The notes under the pieces are model-generated. The model saw only the letters and a list, made by a program, of their open reading frames with translations, ran no database searches and had not been told where the DNA came from. The position numbers were made by a program, and so were the translations under genes. A stretch of DNA of 64,000 nt, from contig JAUJEA010000016.1 in NCBI GenBank assembly GCA_030442035.1, forward strand, positions 62,001-126,000, given 5' to 3'. Positions 18,199-27,405 of this stretch are shown here, piece by piece (the first letter of the stretch is position 1; every line of letters begins with the position of its first letter). Source of the DNA: Splendidivirga corallicola (GTDB lineage: Bacteria; Bacteroidota; Bacteroidia; Cytophagales; Cyclobacteriaceae).

Positions 18199-19455
18199 TT
18201 ATTCATGAGAAATAGGCAATTCTTCTTTATCGTCATCACCAATTTCATCCATTTTACTATTTTGCAGTTCATCCATAGCTAATTCCCTGTTCATGGCCCT
18301 TTTATGTCTGATTAGGCCATACATCATCACCAGACTGCTCACAATGATCGCCAATAATAAGATAGAACTGTGAAAACCCTGAATAGCCAATTCCGCTGGT
18401 ATCACAAAAAAAAGTAAAACAGTGATCAAACCTCTTGGGGCTATAAAGAATGCCGGTTCTATCTCTTTTTTAGCTGCGACAGAGAATGTTATAAACCGCA
18501 GCCCATAGATAGCGGCAAGTGCAAATAAAGTAATGGCTATGGCAGTTCCATTGATTCCACTCAATGAAATAGACATACCAAAGATGATAAAGAAAAAGGT
18601 TCTGACTAAAAAGGAACTCTCTAAGGTCAAGAGCTTCAGTTCTCCCAGGAGTTCATTAAAGTTGTTGTTATCAATGAACTTCTTTAATCTGCCTTTAAAA
18701 AATATGTGTTTATTATTGATCATGAGACCAAATGCCAAAATGAAAATTAGTGACGATAAATGCATCAGTTTTCCGGCAGAATAGAGCAGGAGAAGCAAGG
18801 CAATGGGAAGAAAGAGCTTCACATCCGCGGTGATTCTTTGAATAAAAAGGATCACTGCATATCCTATCACTACGGCTATAACAATAGTCAAAGTAACATT
18901 CAAGGCTATGTTCATGGTTATCTGACCAGCGCCATCCATTTTAATGGAGTCCAAAAGAAAGTAAAAGGCCATAATACCCAGGATATCTGAAAAGGCAGCT
19001 TCATATATAAGAAATTCCTTTTTGTGTTCTGACAATGTTGTAACACTTGGAATGATAATCGCACTACTCATAATTGACAGGGGAATGGCATAGGCAAAAG
19101 CATTGACAATTGCTGTATCGTAAAAAAACCTGATGACCATCGCAATCAGGGTAGAGGTACCAGCCAGTAAAAACAATGCAATGAGAAATGATTTGATCAC
19201 AAGAGGTAATGTCTCTTTGCTCAGCTTCAAGTCTAATGCGGCTTCAAGGACTATCATGATCAGTCCTATTGTACCAATTATCTCGAGCACAGGTTTGATG
19301 TCGTTAAGTTCAAGTGGATAAAAGAGACTGATGATGTATCCTGTGATTATCAGAAGCAACACTGAGGGAATACTAGTTTTTTTGGCGATATGATTAAAGC
19401 CATAGGACAAGATAATAATGAGAGAAATGCAGATTACTAACCAGTGATTATTCAT
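18199..19455 (-). CDS. Monovalent cation:proton antiporter (CPA family)
   Basis: A 418-residue integral membrane protein with about 11-12 hydrophobic segments, starting WLVICISLIIILSYGFNHIA. Features of Na+/H+ exchanger-type carriers are seen: IPSVLLLIITGYIIS near the N-terminus, LIMIVLEAALDL at about 65-80 and FIAPRGLITVLLFFVIP late in the protein. The charged C-terminal tail (about 390-418, many D/E) is cytosolic and short. No RCK/TrkA-C domain is present. It probably exports Na+ or K+ in exchange for protons for pH and salt homeostasis. It is transcribed alone toward the C1 peptidase. Confidence 0.85.
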   Translation of the reverse strand: MNNHWLVICISLIIILSYGFNHIAKKTSIPSVLLLIITGYIISLFYPLELNDIKPVLEIIGTIGLIMIVLEAALDLKLSKETLPLVIKSFLIALFLLAGTSTLIAMVIRFFYDTAIVNAFAYAIPLSIMSSAIIIPSVTTLSEHKKEFLIYEAAFSDILGIMAFYFLLDSIKMDGAGQITMNIALNVTLTIVIAVVIGYAVILFIQRITADVKLFLPIALLLLLYSAGKLMHLSSLIFILAFGLMINNKHIFFKGRLKKFIDNNNFNELLGELKLLTLESSFLVRTFFFIIFGMSISLSGINGTAIAITLFALAAIYGLRFITFSVAAKKEIEPAFFIAPRGLITVLLFFVIPAELAIQGFHSSILLLAIIVSSLVMMYGLIRHKRAMNRELAMDELQNSKMDEIGDDDKEELPISHE

Positions 19456-19546
19456 ATTGAACTTTAGATTTTCGACAATATAACTGATTCGATTAATATA
19501 GTGTTGAAGAATGAATCAAAAAAATATACATGCGAATGGATTGGTT

Positions 19547-19873
19547 TTATTCTTCATCCTCAAAGAGGAATTCATTGTAAGCTGAAAGAAGTTCACGATG
19601 GGCATGTTGATTGCCTTGGCTTAGTGATTTTTCAATCCCTTTTTTAAAGATCTCTTCGGCCTGATCCCGAAGATCCATGGCTGCGTATAACTTTGCTGCG
19701 TGATAGTAAGTGCCAATGTAATTTTCATGTTCCCCCAATAACTTATCAAAATATATTTTGGCTTTACCGGGATCTGTGGATTTGTATTCGGTAGCTATTG
19801 CATAAAGTGTGAAGGCGTCATTTGGGTCTTCTTTAAGAAATTCTAACAGTTGTTTGAGCCTGGAAGATTTCAT
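19547..19873 (-). CDS. Small tetratricopeptide-repeat protein
   Basis: About 108 residues from the inner ATG (MKSSRLKQLLEF); an upstream in-frame ATG at 19900 would add nine residues but would leave almost no leader behind the -7 box at 19919-19926, so 19873 is preferred. Two to three TPR-like helix pairs: FLKEDPNDAFTLYAIATEY, KAKIYFDKLLGEHENYIGTY and DLRDQAEEIFKKGIE. It is cytosolic, and TPR scaffolds of this size mediate protein contacts; the partner is unknown. It is divergent from etfB, about 80 bp apart. Confidence 0.75.
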   Translation of the reverse strand: MKSSRLKQLLEFLKEDPNDAFTLYAIATEYKSTDPGKAKIYFDKLLGEHENYIGTYYHAAKLYAAMDLRDQAEEIFKKGIEKSLSQGNQHAHRELLSAYNEFLFEDEE

Positions 19874-19918
19874 ACTTTTTTCAATTTTAATTTGCTTCAT
19901 TATTCCTTATCTTCACGG

Positions 19919-19926
19919 CAAATTTA
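19919..19926 (-). promoter_or_regulatory. Bacteroidota -7 box (TAAATTTG) for the TPR gene
   Basis: On the minus strand this reads TAAATTTG, a perfect TAnnTTTG match 46 bp upstream of the preferred TPR start at 19873. It lies in the short gap shared with the divergent etfB gene. Confidence 0.45.
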
Positions 19927-19955
19927 TAATAAACAACATTTTATTTGAGTATCGT

Positions 19956-20693
19956 ATGAAGATATTAGTTTGTATTACACACGTCCCAGATACAACATCA
20001 AAAATTGCTTTTACAGACAATAATACTCAATTTGATAAGACTGGTGTTCAATACATCATAGGCCCTTATGACGATTATGCTTTGGCCAGGGCAGTTGAGT
20101 TGAAAGAAAGCAATGGTGCTTCGGTAACCGTGTTAAATGTGGGGGAGGCAGAAACAGAACCGACCATCAGGAAAGCTTTGGCCATTGGAGCGGATGAAGC
20201 AATAAGAATCAATGCATTCCCAAGTGATTCTTATTTTGTCGCAAGACAAATAGCTAACGTAGCCAAAGAAGGAAACTACGACATGATTTTGATGGGAAGA
20301 GAGTCAATCGATTTCAATGGCGGGCAAGTACACGGAATGGTTGGGGAATTATTAAATATTCCTTCGATCTCACCTGTAATGAAATTAGAAATAGAAGGTA
20401 GTACGGCGAAGATGGCCAGAGAAATAGAAGGTGGCAAGGAGCAGCTTGAAATGAGTCTTCCTTTCGTTGCTGGTTGCCAGGAGCCGATTGCAGAGTGGAA
20501 AATACCCAATATGAGAGGTATTATGTCGGCCAGAACAAAACCTCTCAATGTTGTTGAGCCTTTTGAGGACGATAAACGTTCAGAAGTAGTTTCATTTTCC
20601 TTACCTGCTGAAAAGGGATCCGTTAAGATGGTTGATTCTGAGAATGTTGGTGAACTTGTAGACTTATTGAAGAATGAGGCTAAGGTAATATAG
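19956..20693 (+). CDS. etfB: Electron transfer flavoprotein subunit beta
   Basis: About 245 residues starting MKILVCITHVPDTT at the ATG at 19956; the open frame extends 49 codons further upstream, but that part is antisense to the TPR gene and unlike EtfB. Family features: IIGPYDDYALARAVELKE, the nucleotide-binding GADEAIRI, the MGRESIDFNGGQVHGMVGE block and LPFVAGCQEPIAEWKIPN. EtfB binds AMP and docks to dehydrogenases; with EtfA it carries electrons from acyl-CoA dehydrogenases to the quinone pool. etfA follows after 47 bp, surely in one operon. Confidence 0.95.
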   Translation: MKILVCITHVPDTTSKIAFTDNNTQFDKTGVQYIIGPYDDYALARAVELKESNGASVTVLNVGEAETEPTIRKALAIGADEAIRINAFPSDSYFVARQIANVAKEGNYDMILMGRESIDFNGGQVHGMVGELLNIPSISPVMKLEIEGSTAKMAREIEGGKEQLEMSLPFVAGCQEPIAEWKIPNMRGIMSARTKPLNVVEPFEDDKRSEVVSFSLPAEKGSVKMVDSENVGELVDLLKNEAKVI

Positions 20694-20740
20694 AATAGAT
20701 TTGAGAAGACAATAAATTGTTGATAATTTAAAAAAGATAT

Positions 20741-21706
20741 ATGTCAGTTTTAGTATTTGTAGAAAGTGATGAGGGGAAAGTAAAAAAATCTTCTTTGGAA
20801 GCTGTTTCATATGGATATCAGCTTAAAAACTCTCTGGGAGGTTCTGTTACAGCAATAGCCTTTGGTACCGAACTTGACGATGCAGAACTTGCCGATATTG
20901 GTAAAGCAGGTGCTGAAAAGGTGTTACATGTTGCGGATAGCAAATTTAACCAGGGTATTATACAGGCTTATGCCACTGTTTTGGCCCAGGCTATGGATCA
21001 AACAGGAGCAAATACATTGGTACTCGCCAAGTCCTCACTTGGCGATGCTGTTGCTGCCAGAGTGGCAATAAAAACAAACGCTACATTGGCCTCTAATATC
21101 GTAGAGCTTCCCGATACCTCAAATGGTTTTGAAGTTAAGCGTAGCATTTATACAGGAAAAGCCTTTGCTACGGTGAGCCTGAATGGAGAAAAGAGGATAT
21201 TGGCGCTTAAGAAAAATGCGGTCGACCTTAAGGAAGATGGCGAGGCTGCCAATGTTGAGCAATTTGCTGCCAATGTTGAGGATAATGATTTTGGAGTAAA
21301 TATTACCGCAACCGAAAAAGCCACTGGTGATGTATTATTGCCAGAGGCGGATATAGTTGTTTCAGGAGGAAGAGGATTAAAAGGTCCCGAGAACTGGGGA
21401 ATGATTGAAGAGTTAGCGAAGGTACTTGGAGCAGCAACGGGTTGCAGCAAACCAGTCTCTGATATGGATTGGAGACCACATCATGAACACGTAGGGCAAA
21501 CCGGTATCAAAGTAGCTCCCAGCTTATACATCGCTATAGGTATTTCAGGTGCAATTCAGCATTTGGCGGGTGTGAACTCCTCGAAGATCATCGTTGTAAT
21601 TAACAAAGATGCCGACGCACCTTTTTTTAAAGCAGCTGACTATGGCATTGCCGGAGATGCTTTTGAGGTGGTTCCTAAGCTCATCGAAGCACTTAAAACA
21701 AGCTAA
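20741..21706 (+). CDS. etfA: Electron transfer flavoprotein subunit alpha
   Basis: A 321-residue protein, normal length. The N-terminal half is the EtfB-like alpha/beta domain. The C-terminal half holds the FAD site: VVSGGRGLKGPENWGMIEEL, GCSKPVSDMDWRPHHEHVGQ, GIKVAPSLYIAIGISGAIQH and INKDADAPFFKAADYGI. It forms the EtfAB heterodimer with the product of the gene 47 bp upstream, an electron carrier in fatty acid and amino acid oxidation. Cytosolic. No ETF:quinone oxidoreductase gene is nearby. Confidence 0.95.
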   Translation: MSVLVFVESDEGKVKKSSLEAVSYGYQLKNSLGGSVTAIAFGTELDDAELADIGKAGAEKVLHVADSKFNQGIIQAYATVLAQAMDQTGANTLVLAKSSLGDAVAARVAIKTNATLASNIVELPDTSNGFEVKRSIYTGKAFATVSLNGEKRILALKKNAVDLKEDGEAANVEQFAANVEDNDFGVNITATEKATGDVLLPEADIVVSGGRGLKGPENWGMIEELAKVLGAATGCSKPVSDMDWRPHHEHVGQTGIKVAPSLYIAIGISGAIQHLAGVNSSKIIVVINKDADAPFFKAADYGIAGDAFEVVPKLIEALKTS

Positions 21707-21818
21707 AGAGTGTTAATTTTTTTGTGAATGGATTCAGGTAAGTTTATTTATAAATATAATTTATACTTACATACTTTTTCCATTATTTTGGTATGTTTAC
21801 ATGGAAACTCTCAGTTAA

Positions 21819-22421
21819 GTGGATAAAATAAAGCTTGAAATATTAGGCTTATCTTCAAGTCAGTCCCAGTCAGGATCTTTCGCATTGGTGCTTGGTGAAA
21901 CTGTTGGAAATAGAAGACTGCCCATCATTATTGGCATGTTCGAGGCTCAGGCAATAGCCATTGAAATTGAAAAAATTATACCGAACAGACCAATGACACA
22001 TGACCTGTTCAAATCTTTTGCCAGGAGTTTTAATTTCAGCATTCAGGAGATTTTGATATCGGATCTAAAAGAAGGGGTCTTTTTTGCAAAGATTGTATGT
22101 AACGATGAAAATGGAGTTATGGAGATTGATGCAAGACCTTCGGATGCCATTGCAATAGGACTGCGATTTGATGTCCCGATTTATACATACGAAACGATTC
22201 TTTCGGAGGCCGGCATAGTATTGACAGAGGAAGAGGAGGATGATAGCAGTGATATCACAAAGGAAGTAAAGAAAACTATTACTAAACCTAAAAAAGAAGG
22301 GGGAGGGCAGTTAAAAGATCTTTCAATGGATAAATTGCAGGATATGTTGAATGATGCCCTTGGTAAAGAGAACTATGAGGAAGCCGCCAAAATCAGAGAT
22401 GAGATAAACAGAAGGAATTAG
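21819..22421 (+). CDS. Bifunctional nuclease family (BFN/DUF151) protein with UVR tail
   Basis: A 200-residue protein from a GTG start at 21819, which matches the expected family start (KIKLEILGLSSSQSQSGSFA). Residues 1-135 are a BFN domain: LVLGETVGNRRLPIIIGMFE, TRxHDLF-type block and DARPSDAIAIGLRFDVPIY. After an acidic/basic linker (about 136-165) the C-terminus carries a UvrB/C-type UVR motif (MLNDALGKENYEEAAKIRDE). The BFN fold was reported to have nuclease activity in plants; the bacterial role is not settled. UVR motifs mediate protein contact, for example with UvrB or Clp-type partners. It is 112 bp downstream of etfA. Confidence 0.88.
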   Translation: MDKIKLEILGLSSSQSQSGSFALVLGETVGNRRLPIIIGMFEAQAIAIEIEKIIPNRPMTHDLFKSFARSFNFSIQEILISDLKEGVFFAKIVCNDENGVMEIDARPSDAIAIGLRFDVPIYTYETILSEAGIVLTEEEEDDSSDITKEVKKTITKPKKEGGGQLKDLSMDKLQDMLNDALGKENYEEAAKIRDEINRRN

Positions 22422-22442
22422 TATTTTATACAAACATTATTT

Positions 22443-22480
22443 AAAAAGTCTTTTCGGAAGAAAAGGCTTTTTTTATTTTT
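22443..22480 (+). terminator. Rho-independent terminator after the BFN gene
   Basis: A 13-bp stem (22443-22455 with 22460-22472, one G-U pair) closed by a GGAA tetraloop and followed by a T-rich run to 22480. It separates the BFN gene from nupC-like transport. Confidence 0.8.
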
Positions 22481-22509
22481 AGCCGGTTTTCTCAACAAAT
22501 CACAATCTA

Positions 22510-23826
22510 ATGGACTATTTCAGAGGAGCACTCGGCATTTTTATCCTACTCATCATTGCATTTCTTTTTTCCTCAAACAAAAGAAAAATCGACTGGCGGT
22601 TAGTAGCTATGGGTATCGGGTTACAGATTTTGTTTGGATTGCTAGTTACAAAAGTCTCTTTTATAACAAGTATTTTGCATGGCGTCAGTTTTGCTTTTGT
22701 ATCATTTTTGGATTTTGCCAGGGATGGGGCAGTCTTTCTATTTTCCGGTCTGGCGAAAAACAGTGCCAGTGATCCTACTGCCAACCATAATTTTGGTGTC
22801 ATATTCGCTTTTCAGGTATTACCAACAATTGTGTTTTTTTCTGCCGTTTCTACAGCGTTATACTACCTTGGAGTCCTTCAAAAAATAGTGTATGTAATAG
22901 CCTGGATAATGGCGAGGACAATGCGTCTTTCCGGAGCTGAGAGTTTATCAGTAGCGGGGAATATTTTTCTTGGACAAACTGAAGCTCCTTTATTGGTAAG
23001 ACCTTTCATATCAAAGATGACCAAATCGGAGTTAATGTGTTTAATGACCGGAGGTATGGCTACCATAGCAGGAGCAGTGCTGGCGGCTTATGTATCGTTT
23101 TTGGGAGGCGATGATCCGGTAGAAAGAACCAGATATGCAGCTTACTTGCTAAGTGCTTCAATAATGAATGCTCCTGCAGCAGTTGTCATCTCAAAAATCC
23201 TTTTGCCGGAAACAGAACCAGAGAAGATTGACCGCGAGCTAAAAGTCAATAAGGAGAATCTTGGAGTGAATCTGATCGATGCATTATCCAATGGTACAAC
23301 GGTTGGTTTGAAATTAGCTGTGAATGTTGGCGCTATGTTAATGGCTTTTATTGCTATAATTTTTGCACTCAATGGTTTTTTTGTTGGTATTGTAGGGCAC
23401 TATACCGGTTTGAACGAACAGATTGTGGTTGCCACAAATGGACAATTCACAGGGTTGTCCCTGGAATATATGTTGGGGCAGATATTCAGGTTATTTGCTT
23501 TTATCATGGGAGTGGAATGGAAAGATACTTTAATTGTAGGTAGCTTACTAGGGCAGAAGACGGTAATCAATGAATTTATCGCCTACTCATCCCTGAGTGA
23601 AATTATTGGTACATCGAGCAATCCATTATCTCAGAAATCTGTTATAATAGCGACTTATGTTTTGTGTGGCTTTTCCAATTTCAGCTCCATAGCCATTCAA
23701 ATAGGAGGAATTGGTGTTATGGCACCAAATCAGCAGGCCAATTTGTCCAGATTAGGGATGAAAGCTCTTTTAGCTGCAACATTCGCCTGTATGCTCACAG
23801 CTACGATTGCAGGAGCTATAACCTGA
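22510..23826 (+). CDS. Concentrative nucleoside transporter (NupC/CNT family)
   Basis: A 438-residue integral membrane protein with about 10 hydrophobic segments. Typical CNT blocks: LRLSGAESLSVAGNIFLGQTE-like region (residues about 138-160), TEAPLLVRPFISKMTKSEL, MTGGMATIAGAVLAAYV, SASIMNAPAAVVISKILLPE, and late GFSNFSSIAIQIGGIGVMAP. CNT proteins import nucleosides with H+ or Na+. The gene starts 38 bp past the BFN terminator and ends before a bidirectional terminator. No nucleoside-catabolic gene is adjacent. Confidence 0.92.
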   Translation: MDYFRGALGIFILLIIAFLFSSNKRKIDWRLVAMGIGLQILFGLLVTKVSFITSILHGVSFAFVSFLDFARDGAVFLFSGLAKNSASDPTANHNFGVIFAFQVLPTIVFFSAVSTALYYLGVLQKIVYVIAWIMARTMRLSGAESLSVAGNIFLGQTEAPLLVRPFISKMTKSELMCLMTGGMATIAGAVLAAYVSFLGGDDPVERTRYAAYLLSASIMNAPAAVVISKILLPETEPEKIDRELKVNKENLGVNLIDALSNGTTVGLKLAVNVGAMLMAFIAIIFALNGFFVGIVGHYTGLNEQIVVATNGQFTGLSLEYMLGQIFRLFAFIMGVEWKDTLIVGSLLGQKTVINEFIAYSSLSEIIGTSSNPLSQKSVIIATYVLCGFSNFSSIAIQIGGIGVMAPNQQANLSRLGMKALLAATFACMLTATIAGAIT

Positions 23827-23883
23827 CCTGTAAAAACTTTGATCTAAAGCTTCATATTGAACTGTTAGGAAGCGCTTCTAATT

Positions 23884-23917
23884 AAAAAGCTTCCCTAATA
23901 CATTAAGGAAGCTTTTT
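23884..23917. terminator. Bidirectional terminator between nupC-like gene and pckA
   Basis: An 11-bp perfect stem (23884-23894 with 23907-23917) has A5 on the left and T5 on the right, so it works in both directions for the two convergent genes. A further GGAAGC upstream (23868-23873) could pair with the same GCTTCC arm. Confidence 0.8.
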
Positions 23918-23951
23918 ATATCTTATAATTTCCGGTTAATGAGTATCCAAA

Positions 23952-25565
23952 CTATACGCTTATACGTGCCTTTGGAGCTCCTTCCATAATTTCCTCATTG
24001 GCAAAATCTGCGAACTTCTCGAAATTCTTGACGAAGGCATTGGCAAGTTCATTGGCCTTTTTATAGTAGCCATCATCGTTTTTCCAGGTTTCCCTTGGGC
24101 TCAATACTTCTGATGGTACATTGGGACAGGTTGATGGAATATTTACACCAAAGATGGAATGAGTTCTGTAACCAACATTATCTAACGTACCCTCTAAAGC
24201 GGCAGTAATCATGGCCCTTGTATATTTAAGCTTCATACGGGATCCGACCCCATATGGACCACCGGTCCAACCGGTATTGATCAGCCAGACTTTTACATTG
24301 TACTCCTCCATTTTTTTACCCAGCATTTCAGCATATTTGGTGGGATGTAGTGGTAAGAACGGGGCACCAAAGCAAGCACTGAAAGCTGTTTGAGGTTCTG
24401 TAATACCAGCTTCGGTACCAGCTACCTTTGCGGTATATCCTGAAATGAAGTGATACATAGCTTGTCCTTTTGTCAATCGCGAAATAGGAGGTAAAACACC
24501 ATAAGCATCACATGTCAAAAAGAATATATTTTTAGGTATACCACCGATGGAAGGCTCTACCGCATTGGCTATATGATAGATGGGATAGGCTGTTCGTGTA
24601 TTTTCCGTTACCGAAGTGTCTTCGTAATTTACAGTTCTTGTATTTTTCAAGAAGCGTGTGTTTTCTACTATTGCACCAAATTTAATAGCATCATAAATTT
24701 CAGGCTCTTTCTCTCTGGTCAAATCGATTACCTTCGCATAGCACCCACCTTCAAAATTGAAAACATTTTTATCAGTCCATCCGTGTTCATCATCACCAAT
24801 CAATCCTCTGTTAGGGTCAGCCGACAAAGTTGTTTTTCCCGTTCCTGAAAGCCCAAAGAAAATTGCTGTGTCATGTTTTTTGCCAATATTGGCAGAACAA
24901 TGCATCGATAATATATTATTCTCAACAGGAAGCAGATAATTGAGTACTGAAAAAATTCCCTTTTTCATTTCACCGGCGTAACCTGTACCACCAATAAGGA
25001 TCATTCTTTTAGTAAAATTGATAATGGCAAAATTCTCCTGTCGTGTGCCATCCACGGAAGGATCTGCCTTAAAATCAGGTGCACAAATGATGGTGAAGTT
25101 GGGAGCGAAACTCTCCAGCTTGTATTGTTGTGGTCTGAGAAACATATTATAACAAAACAGATTTTGCCAGGCATGTGTATTGACCACTCTCAGTTTTAAG
25201 CGATATGTTTTATCTGCTCCGGCATAGGCATCTCTCACATATAGATCTTTGTCTTCAAGAAACTTGATCATTTTGTTGTAGATCCCATCGAAGTGCTCTT
25301 CGGATATAGGTATGTTGATATTTCCCCACCAAACATTATTTTCGGTTTTAGCATCCTTCACTACGAATCTGTCCTTGGGTGATCTTCCGGTGAATTTGCC
25401 GGTGTCACACATTAAAGCACCGGTATCCGTTAAATACCCTTCACCATTTTTCAACGATTCTTCTATAAGTTCTGCTGGAGTCAGGTTCCAGAAAACTTTA
25501 TTCGCTTCGTTGATCCCAAGGGTTTCCAAGCCGCATTCTTTGGATTTTAATCCGAGTTCTTGCAT
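23952..25565 (-). CDS. pckA: Phosphoenolpyruvate carboxykinase (ATP)
   Basis: A 537-residue protein, normal for the ATP-dependent enzyme. Motifs: DTGKFTGRSPKDRFVVKD (substrate loop), the kinase-1a P-loop GLSGTGKTTLSADPNRGLIG, DDEHGW (metal site) and GTEAGITEPQ with FSACFGAPFLPLHP. It converts oxaloacetate plus ATP to PEP, CO2 and ADP, the entry step of gluconeogenesis, fitting a peptide- and amino-acid-using lifestyle suggested by the adjacent POT transporters and many peptidases. Transcribed alone, with a perfect -7 box 48 bp upstream. Confidence 0.96.
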   Translation of the reverse strand: MQELGLKSKECGLETLGINEANKVFWNLTPAELIEESLKNGEGYLTDTGALMCDTGKFTGRSPKDRFVVKDAKTENNVWWGNINIPISEEHFDGIYNKMIKFLEDKDLYVRDAYAGADKTYRLKLRVVNTHAWQNLFCYNMFLRPQQYKLESFAPNFTIICAPDFKADPSVDGTRQENFAIINFTKRMILIGGTGYAGEMKKGIFSVLNYLLPVENNILSMHCSANIGKKHDTAIFFGLSGTGKTTLSADPNRGLIGDDEHGWTDKNVFNFEGGCYAKVIDLTREKEPEIYDAIKFGAIVENTRFLKNTRTVNYEDTSVTENTRTAYPIYHIANAVEPSIGGIPKNIFFLTCDAYGVLPPISRLTKGQAMYHFISGYTAKVAGTEAGITEPQTAFSACFGAPFLPLHPTKYAEMLGKKMEEYNVKVWLINTGWTGGPYGVGSRMKLKYTRAMITAALEGTLDNVGYRTHSIFGVNIPSTCPNVPSEVLSPRETWKNDDGYYKKANELANAFVKNFEKFADFANEEIMEGAPKARISV

Positions 25566-25612
25566 TTTTTTGAGTTTAAGTTTTCTTTATTCTTGGTTTT
25601 TTTTCGATTTGA

Positions 25613-25620
25613 CAAAGGTA
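25613..25620 (-). promoter_or_regulatory. Bacteroidota -7 box (TACCTTTG) for pckA
   Basis: On the minus strand the sequence is TACCTTTG, a perfect TAnnTTTG match. It lies 48 bp upstream of the pckA ATG, giving a leader of about 40 nt. Confidence 0.55.
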
Positions 25621-25795
25621 ATAAATTAATCAATTCAGCTGACAGTTTAATTGGCTAATTCCCCTATTAATTGGCTGAAAATATCACGCGCGAAATAATA
25701 TCCAAGTTTGGATCCATATTTGCTTTAATGGAATTCAGATTGTAGTTTTAGAAAATTTTGTTCAAAGACTTGTAATTTTTAAACTAACCTTGATT

Positions 25796-27307
25796 ATGTC
25801 GAGAAGTACTCATGCCTCTCCAGGAGACTCGTCTGATTTTCTGGGCCATCCAAAAGGATTAATCATTTTGTTTTTTACTGAAATGTGGGAACGCTTCAGC
25901 TATTATGGAATGCGTGGTCTGTTCGTTTTGTATTTGGTGTCCAGCGTAGCAGATGGGGGTTTTGGTTGGGACCAGGCGGCAGCACTTACCCTTTATGGTA
26001 CCTATACCATGCTAGTATATGTGATGTCCATTCCAGGAGGAATTCTGGCCGATAAATTCATCGGGCAGAAAAAGGCAGTGATGGTTGGAGGTTTTTTATT
26101 AGTTGCAGGTCATGGAATTATGGCTGTTCCCGGCGAAACCCCATTTTACATTGCAATATCATTGATTATTCTGGGTGTTGGGGCTTTAAAAGCCAATATT
26201 TCCACGATGGTTGGAGGACTTTACCGCAAGGGAGATATACGTAGGGACAAAGGGTTTACCATTTTCTATATGGGGATCAATTTGGGTTCGGCACTATCTT
26301 CACTGATTGTAGGCTATATTGGGCAGACTGTAGGATGGCATTGGGGATTTGGTCTGGCAGGAATTGGCATGTTGTTGGGGCAAATTGTTTTTATTGCAGG
26401 ACAGAAATACCTAAAAGGAGTAGGGGAGGCCTATAAGGAGCAAAAACAAAGTGATACACCATCCGAAAATCATTTTGCCAAAATATTCTCTGATCCACGC
26501 GCCCTTATAGTGACGATTTTATTTATTGCATTGGCTGTATACCTTGGAGTAAGCGGACACATACTTTACACTATTATGGCCGCCATTGCTGCTCCATTTC
26601 TTGGTATAGGTGTTAGTATTTATTTTAACGAATTGAACAATATCGAGAGAGATCGGGTTATGGTTATGTTAATTGCTTTTCTCATGGTAATTGCCTTTTG
26701 GGGAGCATTTGAACAAGCTGGTGGTCTTATGAATTTGTATACCGAATCCAAGACGGATAAAAGTGTTTTTGGTCTGTTTAGTATGACTGCAGCCCAGTTT
26801 CAGTTTTTTAATCCGGGTTTTATTCTTCTTTTTGGTATACCTGTGGCTACTTACTGGGTTAATCGCAGGTTAAAAGGAAAAGAAGAATCGGCAATCTTCA
26901 AGATGTCTGTTGGTAACATCATCATGGGATTGGGTTTTGTAATGATGGTTGGTGCTGCTAATCAATCTGCCAATGGTGGAATGGCCAGTATGTGGTGGAT
27001 CGTTGGCGCTTATTTACTTCATACCATTGGAGAACTTTGTTCCTCTCCTGTTGCGCTATCTTTTGTAACGAAACTTGCTCCCATCAAGTATGCATCCATT
27101 ATGATGGGGCTTTATTTTGCGATGACAGGACTTGGTAATAAGGTAGCAGGAGAGTTGGGTAAGCTGGCTTCCGATTTTGGAGAGTTCCAGGTATTTGCAG
27201 GAATTGGTATTTTTTCCGTAGCTTTTGGATTACTGTTATTGGCATTTTTAAAGAGACTGAAGAGATTAACACATGGTGCAGAGGAAATTGTAACAGATGC
27301 CGGCTAG
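25796..27307 (+). CDS. POT/PTR family proton-coupled peptide transporter
   Basis: About 503 residues from the ATG at 25796 (a TTG two codons upstream is less likely). Twelve to fourteen membrane segments. Hallmarks are the ExxER proton-coupling motif in TEMWERFSYYGMRGLFVLYL, the PTR2 signature FTIFYMGINLGSALSS at about 160 and GAFEQAGGLMNLY mid-protein. POT carriers import di- and tripeptides with protons. A second POT gene follows after a terminator, so the two are probably separate transcription units from an old duplication. Confidence 0.93.
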   Translation: MSRSTHASPGDSSDFLGHPKGLIILFFTEMWERFSYYGMRGLFVLYLVSSVADGGFGWDQAAALTLYGTYTMLVYVMSIPGGILADKFIGQKKAVMVGGFLLVAGHGIMAVPGETPFYIAISLIILGVGALKANISTMVGGLYRKGDIRRDKGFTIFYMGINLGSALSSLIVGYIGQTVGWHWGFGLAGIGMLLGQIVFIAGQKYLKGVGEAYKEQKQSDTPSENHFAKIFSDPRALIVTILFIALAVYLGVSGHILYTIMAAIAAPFLGIGVSIYFNELNNIERDRVMVMLIAFLMVIAFWGAFEQAGGLMNLYTESKTDKSVFGLFSMTAAQFQFFNPGFILLFGIPVATYWVNRRLKGKEESAIFKMSVGNIIMGLGFVMMVGAANQSANGGMASMWWIVGAYLLHTIGELCSSPVALSFVTKLAPIKYASIMMGLYFAMTGLGNKVAGELGKLASDFGEFQVFAGIGIFSVAFGLLLLAFLKRLKRLTHGAEEIVTDAG

Positions 27308-27354
27308 CGCCAGATCAAGGAATTGTAGTTTAGGATCTTATAATAAAATTTGTT

Positions 27355-27387
27355 GAGCATTTGTAAAATCAAATGCTCTTTACTTTT
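27355..27387 (+). terminator. Terminator between the two POT genes
   Basis: A perfect 9-bp stem (27355-27363 with 27370-27378) with a 6-nt loop is followed by TTTACTTTT. It falls 48 bp after the first POT stop and 28 bp before the second POT start. Confidence 0.75.
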
Positions 27388-27405
27388 AAAATTTAAAATC
27401 ACTTT

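Noticed and set aside
19809-19955. N-terminal extension of EtfB
   Set aside because: The 49 extra codons overlap the TPR gene antisense and do not resemble EtfB, which starts MKILVCITHVP at 19956.
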